Below, one piece after another: positions 32,885 through 38,301 of a DNA stretch of 38,301 nt (its first letter is position 1; the number at the start of each line of letters is the position of its first letter). Origin of the DNA: an uncultured Prevotella sp. (lineage in GTDB: Bacteria; Bacteroidota; Bacteroidia; Bacteroidales; Bacteroidaceae); the NCBI GenBank assembly GCA_900550635.1, contig URSZ01000005.1, forward strand, positions 1-38,301, in the 5' to 3' direction. The notes below the pieces were generated by a model. It worked only from the letters and a program-made list of their open reading frames with translations. It was not told the DNA's origin and searched no databases. A program made the position numbers and the translations under genes.

Positions 32885-35062
32885 TCAGTTTGCCATTTCG
32901 GAGATGAACTTTATCCTGACGAGACGTATCTCTTCTTCGGAGAAGTCGTCGTCGAGCGCTTCGACAGCGGCAGCGATGGAGTCGGTTTCCGAACTCTTGA
33001 AATAGGAATAAACCTCGTCGATACGGTCGTCGTCCATGTTGTCGTACAGGAAATAGTCGATGTTAATTCTTGTGCCCGAGAATACGATTGCTTCCATTTC
33101 GTCGAGCAGCTCGTTGAACTCAATGCCGTTTGCCATGGCGATGTCGTTGAGGTCGACCTTGCGGTCGATGGCGTGTATTATCGCTATCTTAAGTTTCGAC
33201 TTGTTTGCCACCATGCGCACCCGCATGTCTTCGGGGCGTTCTATCTCGTTTTCCTCGCAGTGGCGTTTGATGAGTTCGCAGAACTCCTTGCCGTAGCGTT
33301 TGGCCTTTCCGGCTCCGACGCCCGGGATGTTCTGCAGCTCCTCGATGGTTTCGGGGTATATCGTTGCCATGGCTTCTAACGAAGCGTCCTGGAAAATAAC
33401 GTATGGGGGGACGTCGAGCTCCTTTGAAAGGTGTTTACGCAGGTCGCGCAGCATTTGGTAGAGAGTAGGGTCTACCGCGTTGGCGCCCCCTTCCTGGAGA
33501 GCAACGTCTTCTTCTTCATTAAATTCGTTGTCTTTAGTTATCATAAAGGATGTTGGTTTTTTGATGAATTTATATGCTTTGTCTGTTAGCTTGAGCACTC
33601 CGTAGTCTTCAACGTTCTTGATGATGTATTCGGCCAGCACGGCCTGGTTTATGACGGCGTTGAGCAGGTGCTCGTCCTCGTCTTCCTCTGCTCCGAAAAT
33701 TTCGAGTGCGTCGTGGTGGTGTGCGAGAATTTCGTCGGTCTCGTTACCCAGCAAAATGTCTTTTATGTAGTTTTCGCGGAAGTTTTCTTTTGTAGCCTGT
33801 ATTGCCGACAATACGTTGAGCAGGTGTTCTTCGGCTTCGATTTTTGTTTTGGGGTGCAGGCAGTTGTCGCAGTTGCCGCAGTTTTCCTTGTCGTACTTTT
33901 CGCCGAAATAGTGCAGCAGCAATTTACGCCGGCACACGGAACTTTCGGCGTAGGCTGTCGTCTCGCGCAGGAGCTGGCGGCCGATATCCTGTTCGGCAAT
34001 GGGTTTGCCTTCCATTAGTTTTTCCAGCTTGCGTATGTCTTTTTGGGAATAGAAAGCGATACATTTTCCTTCGCGTCCGTCACGCCCGGCACGCCCTGTT
34101 TCCTGGTAATAACCTTCGAGGCTTTTGGGAATGTCGTAGTGTATCACGAATCTTACGTCCGGCTTGTCGATACCCATTCCGAAAGCTATCGTTGCGACGA
34201 TGACGTCGATTTTCTCCATTATGAAGTTGTCCTGCGTTTTCGAGCGCGCCGAGGCGTCCATTCCTGCGTGGTAGGCTTCGGCGGGTATGTCGTTTGCTCG
34301 CAGCACTTCGGCAAGCTCTTCTACTTTTTTGCGCGAGAGGCAGTAGATTATTCCGCTTTTCCCTGAGTTTTGCTTTATGAATTTTATTATTTCCTTTTCG
34401 CTGTCCTTGCTTTTGGCTTTTACTTCGTAATAGAGGTTGGGGCGATTGAAGGAACTTTTAAAGTCCTTTGCGTCGGTTATTCCCAGGTTACGTTTTATGT
34501 CGCTTCGCACTTTGTCGGTGGCAGTAGCCGTAAGCGCTATAATTGGCGCGCGCCCTATTTCGTCGATTATGGAACGTATATGGCGGTATTCCGGTCTGAA
34601 GTCGTGCCCCCACTCCGAAATACAGTGCGCTTCGTCTATGGCATAGAATGAGATGTTGACGGAACGCAGGAACTCGATGTTTTCTTCTTTTGTGAGCGAT
34701 TCGGGAGCTACGTACAGGAGTTTGGTTTTTCCGGATACGATGTCTTCTTTTACTTGCTCGATGGCCACCTTGCTTAACATTGAATTAATGAAATGGGCTA
34801 TGCCTTCCTGTTCGCTTATGTTGCGCATGGCGTCTACCTGGTTTTTCATCAATGCAATCAAAGGGGATATGACGATTGCCGTTCCCTTCATCAGCAACGA
34901 GGGAAGCTGGTAACAGAGAGATTTTCCTCCGCCGGTTGGCATGAGCACAAAGGTGTCTTTACCGGCGAGCACATTGCGGATTATGTCTTCTTGGTCACCT
35001 TTGAATTTGTCGAAACCGAAATAGTGTTTCAACTGTTCAGTCAAGTTAATCTCTTTCGCCAT
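32885..35062 (-). CDS. recQ: ATP-dependent DNA helicase RecQ
   Basis: The 725-residue 3'-to-5' helicase acts in recombination and fork repair. Walker A is T43-GGGKS; the DEAH box is D143-EAH. Helicase motifs V-VI show FGMGIDKPDVRFVIHYDIPKS and YYQETGRAGRDG. A zinc-binding RecQ-Ct region (CRRKLLLHYF...CGNCDNC), a winged helix, an HRDC domain (about 540-620) and a C-terminal helical HTH-like tail complete it. The ATG at 35062 begins MAKEINLTEQL. Read leftward, TATTTTTG (35098-35091) is a -7 candidate without a clear -33 box. Known Bacteroides maps often place recQ next to clpX; here a small gene intervenes. Confidence 0.95.
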   Translation of the reverse strand: MAKEINLTEQLKHYFGFDKFKGDQEDIIRNVLAGKDTFVLMPTGGGKSLCYQLPSLLMKGTAIVISPLIALMKNQVDAMRNISEQEGIAHFINSMLSKVAIEQVKEDIVSGKTKLLYVAPESLTKEENIEFLRSVNISFYAIDEAHCISEWGHDFRPEYRHIRSIIDEIGRAPIIALTATATDKVRSDIKRNLGITDAKDFKSSFNRPNLYYEVKAKSKDSEKEIIKFIKQNSGKSGIIYCLSRKKVEELAEVLRANDIPAEAYHAGMDASARSKTQDNFIMEKIDVIVATIAFGMGIDKPDVRFVIHYDIPKSLEGYYQETGRAGRDGREGKCIAFYSQKDIRKLEKLMEGKPIAEQDIGRQLLRETTAYAESSVCRRKLLLHYFGEKYDKENCGNCDNCLHPKTKIEAEEHLLNVLSAIQATKENFRENYIKDILLGNETDEILAHHHDALEIFGAEEDEDEHLLNAVINQAVLAEYIIKNVEDYGVLKLTDKAYKFIKKPTSFMITKDNEFNEEEDVALQEGGANAVDPTLYQMLRDLRKHLSKELDVPPYVIFQDASLEAMATIYPETIEELQNIPGVGAGKAKRYGKEFCELIKRHCEENEIERPEDMRVRMVANKSKLKIAIIHAIDRKVDLNDIAMANGIEFNELLDEMEAIVFSGTRINIDYFLYDNMDDDRIDEVYSYFKSSETDSIAAAVEALDDDFSEEEIRLVRIKFISEMAN

Positions 35063-35230
35063 ATCGTGTGTTTTTCTTTTCGTCGTCAAACAAAAATAAT
35101 TAAATATTTTGATTTGCGGCATTCGCAGGCCTGTTTTTTACGAGTATCTGCAAGGTTTTATGAAAAACATTTTACAGGCATAAAATGCGGTAAATATCTT
35201 GTTAGCAAGTGTTGCGGTGAGCTGTTTAAA

Positions 35231-35253
35231 GCAGCGGCAAAGATTCTGCCGCT
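35231..35253 (-). terminator. Possible terminator of the small outer-membrane gene
   Basis: AGCGGCA (35233-35239) and TGCCGCT (35247-35253) form a 7-bp stem with a 7-nt loop, 33 bp after the stop at 35286. The U-tract read leftward is weak (GCUUU), so this is tentative. Confidence 0.4.
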
Positions 35254-35285
35254 TCCGATGTGTTTTTGTTTATTGTTTAACTTTT

Positions 35286-35774
35286 TTAAAAGCGATATGT
35301 CATGGTTACGCCTATATTGAAGAACCCGTGGTCAACAAGGCCGGAGTCGTGTCCCAGGGCTATTGCCACCATGGGCCTGTAGTCGAGTCCGAAAGTCAGT
35401 GGCGCGGCTTTCAGTGTGAAGCCGAATCCTATTGTTCCCACAGGGCCTAACATCAGGCTGTTGTCGTGGTGCTTGTGGTCTACGAAGCCTACTCCGGCTC
35501 CCACGCCGCCCCAGAGTTTCCAAGTAGCGAAGTCGGGAGTCCAATCACTCCATTGCTGTATGTTCCAGTTGTATATTCCCTGTGCGAGGAAGCCGTCGTC
35601 GAGGTTGAACACACCCACTGTGAAGTCAAGGAAGTTCTTTTCGCTCATGTGGTACTGGTATTCCAGGTCGATTGTCGAGCCGCCTATGTGAAAGCCTAAT
35701 GCGTGTTGGGTACGCTGTGCGCTGGCAAGATATGATATGCATGCTATTAATGCGGTAAGCAAATACTTTTTCAT
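35286..35774 (-). CDS. Small outer-membrane beta-barrel protein
   Basis: The 162-residue protein has a signal peptide (about 1-19, ending ASAQ) and eight or so amphipathic strands with aromatic residues. It ends in a terminal F (GVTMTYRF), the usual barrel end signal. GGVGAGVGFVDH and GPVGTIGFGFTLK are typical barrel hairpins. No specific family is recognised. It lies between clpX (124 bp upstream) and recQ, leftward, and may be read from the clpP promoter or its own; no consensus promoter was found in the 124-bp gap. Confidence 0.75.
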   Translation of the reverse strand: MKKYLLTALIACISYLASAQRTQHALGFHIGGSTIDLEYQYHMSEKNFLDFTVGVFNLDDGFLAQGIYNWNIQQWSDWTPDFATWKLWGGVGAGVGFVDHKHHDNSLMLGPVGTIGFGFTLKAAPLTFGLDYRPMVAIALGHDSGLVDHGFFNIGVTMTYRF

Positions 35775-35898
35775 AAGGTCTGTATTTTATAGGTTAATTA
35801 TATTGTTCAGTGCATGTAGTGTAACCCGGTGTGTGCCTCTTTTTGAAAATCCTAAGGCCGGCACGGCTTTCATTACGCTTCCGGCGTTTTACAATCGT

Positions 35899-37158
35899 TC
35901 AACTGGCAAGTTTTATAGCCTGTGGATTCAGATTCTGCGATTTGGCCATTTGTTCTTTTGCGTACTCGAGCTTTACGGTGTAGCGTTTTATCTTTTTCGA
36001 GGGAATTTCGAACATCGCGTCGTTCATTATTGTCTCTACTATCGAGCGCAGGCCGCGTGCCCCGAGTTTGTACTCGATTGTTTTCTTTACGATATAGTCG
36101 AGCGCGTCGTCGTCGAATTTCAGTTCCACGCCGTCCATTTTGAACAGCTTGGTGTACTGCTTTATTATCGAGTTTTTCGGCTCTGTCAATATTCGCCGCA
36201 GGGTATCCTTGTCCAACGGGTTGAGGTATGTTATTACCGGCAACCGCCCAACTATTTCGGGTATCAGTCCGAAGGATTTTATATCCTGGGGCGTTACGTA
36301 TTTCATAAGGTTTTCCTTGTCTATCTTCATTTGGTTTTGCACGGAGTCGTAACCTACCACGTGAGTGTTCAGCCTTTGCGCTATTTTTTTCTCTATTCCG
36401 TCGAACGCGCCTCCGCAAATAAACAATATGTTCTTTGTGTCGACCTGTATGTATTTCTGGTCGGGGTGTTTGCGCCCGCCTTCGGGCGGCACGTTCACTA
36501 TTGTTCCTTCCAGCAGTTTCAACATGCTTTGCTGCACGCCTTCGCCGCTCACGTCCCTAGTGATGGAGGGGTTGTCGCTCTTGCGCGCCACCTTGTCGAT
36601 TTCGTCAATGAACACTATCCCCCTTTCTGCGCGCCGCACGTCGTAGTCGGCCACTTGCAGCAGGCGAGACAGTATGCTCTCCACGTCTTCGCCCACATAT
36701 CCGGCCTCGGTAAATACTGTTGCGTCCACTATGGTGAACGGCACGTCGAGCAGGCGCGAAATGGTTCTTGCCAGCAGTGTTTTGCCTGTTCCCGTAGGCC
36801 CGAGCATTAGTATGTTCGACTTTTCTATTTCAACCGAGTCGTCTTCTGTTTTTTGTGTCAGTCGCTTGTAGTGGTTGTAAACGGCTACGGAAAGGAAACG
36901 TTTGGCTTCGTCCTGGCCTATTACGTACTGGTCGAGGTATTCCTTTATTTCTTTTGGCTTTGGGGCGGGCGGCAGTTCCGTTTCCTGCGCGGCCGCGTTA
37001 GCGTATTCGGCTTCATGCAGCGCTTCCTTGCACACGCGTGCGCCTTCGGTCAGGCAGTCGTTGCATATAAACCCGTTTATGCCCGAGAGCAGGAGGCGTA
37101 CTTCGTGTTCGCTTCTTCCGCAGAACGAGCAATGGTTTTCTTTTTTATTTGTTGTCAT
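35899..37158 (-). CDS. clpX: ATP-dependent Clp protease ATP-binding subunit ClpX
   Basis: This 419-residue AAA+ unfoldase feeds substrates to ClpP. The N-terminal zinc domain has C10, C13, C32 and C35. Walker A is GPTGTGKT (about 120-127), pore loop 1 is GYVG (153-156), Walker B is IVFIDE (181-186), and the second pore loop is in RDVSGEGVQQ. The ClpP-binding IGF loop region reads VVGYDS, a Bacteroidota-like variant. The ATG at 37158 lies inside the end of clpP (14-nt overlap), so translation is probably coupled. Confidence 0.96.
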   Translation of the reverse strand: MTTNKKENHCSFCGRSEHEVRLLLSGINGFICNDCLTEGARVCKEALHEAEYANAAAQETELPPAPKPKEIKEYLDQYVIGQDEAKRFLSVAVYNHYKRLTQKTEDDSVEIEKSNILMLGPTGTGKTLLARTISRLLDVPFTIVDATVFTEAGYVGEDVESILSRLLQVADYDVRRAERGIVFIDEIDKVARKSDNPSITRDVSGEGVQQSMLKLLEGTIVNVPPEGGRKHPDQKYIQVDTKNILFICGGAFDGIEKKIAQRLNTHVVGYDSVQNQMKIDKENLMKYVTPQDIKSFGLIPEIVGRLPVITYLNPLDKDTLRRILTEPKNSIIKQYTKLFKMDGVELKFDDDALDYIVKKTIEYKLGARGLRSIVETIMNDAMFEIPSKKIKRYTVKLEYAKEQMAKSQNLNPQAIKLAS

Positions 37159-37822
37159 CTTTCTTACGTTCGAGCACTTTGTCAATCATCCCGTATTCCA
37201 GCGCTTCCTGCGAAGTCATCCAGTAGTCGCGGTCGGAGTCGGCCCATACCTTGTCGAACGGGGTATGCGAGTGGTCGGCTATGATGGTATAGAGTTCTTT
37301 CTTTAGTTTCTGTATTTCCCTTGCGGTTATTTCTATGTCGGAGGCCTGTCCCTGTGCTCCGCCCATGGGCTGGTGTATCATCACGCGGCTGTGTTTGAGC
37401 GCCGAGCGTTTGCCTTCGGTTCCCGAAACGAGCAGCACTGCCGCCATCGAGGCCGCCATGCCCGTGCATATCGTGGCCACGTCGCAGCCTATGAACTGCA
37501 TTGTGTCGTAAATGCCCAGCCCGGCATACACCGAGCCGCCCGGCGAGTTTATGTAAATGGATATGTCTTTGCCGGGGTCGCACGAGTCGAGGTACAGCAG
37601 TTGTGCCTGCAGCGTGTTGGCCGTATAGTCGTCTATTTGTGTGCCGAGGAATATTATCCTGTCCATCATAAGCCGCGAGAACACGTCCATTTGCGTAACG
37701 TTCAACTGGCGTTCTTCCAATATGTACGGGTTGAGGTACTGGTTTTGGGCGTTTATCACGTCGTCGAGAACCATGCTGTTTATCCCAAGGTGCTTGGTTG
37801 CGTATTTTCTGAATTCGTTCAT
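37145..37822 (-). CDS. clpP: ATP-dependent Clp protease proteolytic subunit ClpP
   Basis: The 225-residue self-compartmentalised serine protease has S125 in TGMAASMAAVL, H150 in MIHQPMGG and a downstream aspartate completing the triad. INSPGGSVYAGLGIYD is the oxyanion region. It forms rings with ClpX in the cytosol. Gene order clpP-clpX is standard; trigger factor (tig) would normally precede it and should lie beyond the right edge. A promoter is found at 37944-37973. Confidence 0.96.
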   Translation of the reverse strand: MNEFRKYATKHLGINSMVLDDVINAQNQYLNPYILEERQLNVTQMDVFSRLMMDRIIFLGTQIDDYTANTLQAQLLYLDSCDPGKDISIYINSPGGSVYAGLGIYDTMQFIGCDVATICTGMAASMAAVLLVSGTEGKRSALKHSRVMIHQPMGGAQGQASDIEITAREIQKLKKELYTIIADHSHTPFDKVWADSDRDYWMTSQEALEYGMIDKVLERKKDDNK

Positions 37823-37943
37823 CTCAAAAATATCCTTTATATATAATAATGTGTGCGGTTGCGTTTATGCCGTTGTGCGAAGGCTGCAAATATAGTGCCG
37901 CAAGTCCGTATTGCAGGTATTAAGGCCTAATCACCACTAAAAG

Positions 37944-37973
37944 CAAAGTTATGTAAATCTCCAAATATGCAAA
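37944..37973 (-). promoter_or_regulatory. Probable clpP promoter
   Basis: Read leftward, TTTG (37973-37970), an 18-bp spacer and TAACTTTG (37951-37944) match the consensus, with a spacer one or two bases short. Transcription would start near 37937, about 115 nt before the clpP ATG. A second -7-like TATATTTG (37894-37887) lies closer to the gene but has no -33 box. Confidence 0.6.
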
Positions 37974-38207
37974 ATTTTTATGGGCTTTTTTTACTGTGTA
38001 TGGTTGTTCCGACATGGCTATTTGCAAATTCCGGTTGCAAGGCACGCTCTGCACGGGGCTTAACGGACGGTAAAGTACAATGGTGCGGATAAGGCGTCCC
38101 GGGCCGGAGAGGCTGCCTATCGCAATATGACATTCCGACAAAGTTACAGCAAGCAGGAACGGTGGAAAACCGGGCACGTAAAAAAGCGGTTTCAGGCCGG
38201 GAAAAAT
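37974..38207. other. Non-coding stretch upstream of clpP
   Basis: No credible gene is present. The open frames here are short and overlap each other. The stretch runs from the clpP promoter to repeat element 8. If trigger factor is encoded next to clpP it must lie beyond the window. Confidence 0.4.
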
Positions 38208-38301
38208 GAAAACTGGTTTTCAGCGCGTTTACCCCACATGGGAGCAAAGAAAAAATACAAGGCACATATTTCAAAATATGTCTGACCTATTTTAAAATAT
38301 C
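38208..38301 (+). repeat. Intergenic triple-palindrome element 8 (cut by the window edge)
   Basis: GAAAACTGGTTTTCAG (38208-38223) is followed by ACCCCACATGGGAGCAAAG. The units TACAAGGCACATA and TATGTCTGACCTA and the start of a third (TATC) follow. It is about 94% identical to 31141-31234. The differences cluster in the 5 bp before ACCCC and at two A/T positions. Confidence 0.92.

Noticed and set aside
5319..38301. The palindrome arrays as ordinary Rho-independent terminators
   Set aside because: Stems are short and AT-rich, several spacers already hold strong separate terminators (5507, 24347, 24708), and one copy lies between divergent promoters. A secondary role in termination is not excluded.
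1..38301. tRNA, rRNA or tmRNA genes
   Set aside because: I looked for T-arm GTTCGAATC-type sequences and cloverleaf arms in the gaps; the few matches are inside protein genes.

Overview
The window is chromosomal DNA from a member of the Bacteroidales (Bacteroidota) with roughly half GC. The evidence is the gene content: Mfa/FimA-type fimbrillins, DUF3575 and DUF5119 proteins, DUF6452/DUF6048/DUF4199 proteins, GH127, and a T9SS-like C-terminal tail. Promoters also read as the Bacteroidota consensus TTTG-N19/20-TAnnTTTG, and purine-rich ribosome-binding sites are absent. The family looks like Muribaculaceae, Prevotellaceae or Bacteroidaceae, but I cannot decide between them by eye.

Layout, left to right. 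(1) 280-7443: two leftward secreted-protein genes, a 1508-residue protein with three discoidin-like domains and a GH127 beta-L-arabinofuranosidase. A non-coding gap of nearly 0.8 kb separates them and holds a compact inverted-repeat structure (5124-5258). (2) 7897-12689: a leftward housekeeping operon of M3 peptidase, dCMP deaminase, S41 peptidase and 5-formyl-THF cyclo-ligase. (3) 13180-18304: a rightward seven-gene operon of DUF4199, GT2 glycosyltransferase, DUF6452, DUF6048, MntP, ApbE and a Crp/Fnr regulator. It starts from a near-perfect promoter. (4) 18444-24241: dapA and ligA leftward, a GH28-like gene, then trmD rightward. (5) 24784-32530: a leftward fimbrial operon (DUF3575/OmpA protein, DUF5119 protein, fimbrillin, large tip-like fimbrillin) headed by what looks like an invertible promoter, with a tyrosine recombinase beside it. 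(6) 32885-37822: recQ, a small outer-membrane barrel gene, clpX and clpP, all leftward.

Two things stand out. First, the fimbrial operon is preceded by inverted copies of CTCTCTTACCAAGAGAG, one on the left and two on the right, enclosing a perfect promoter that points away from the operon in this assembly. Inversion would put it about 45 nt upstream of the first start codon, so this is a phase-variable fimbria apparently captured OFF. Second, at least eight intergenic spacers carry the same kind of element: three tandem AT-rich palindromic units of about 21 bp centred on TCNGA (type TATGTCTGACATA). These are often joined to a constant GAGCAAAT module and a GAAAAC/GTTTTC hairpin. They lie only between genes, mostly at transcription-unit borders. 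I know of no named family that matches.
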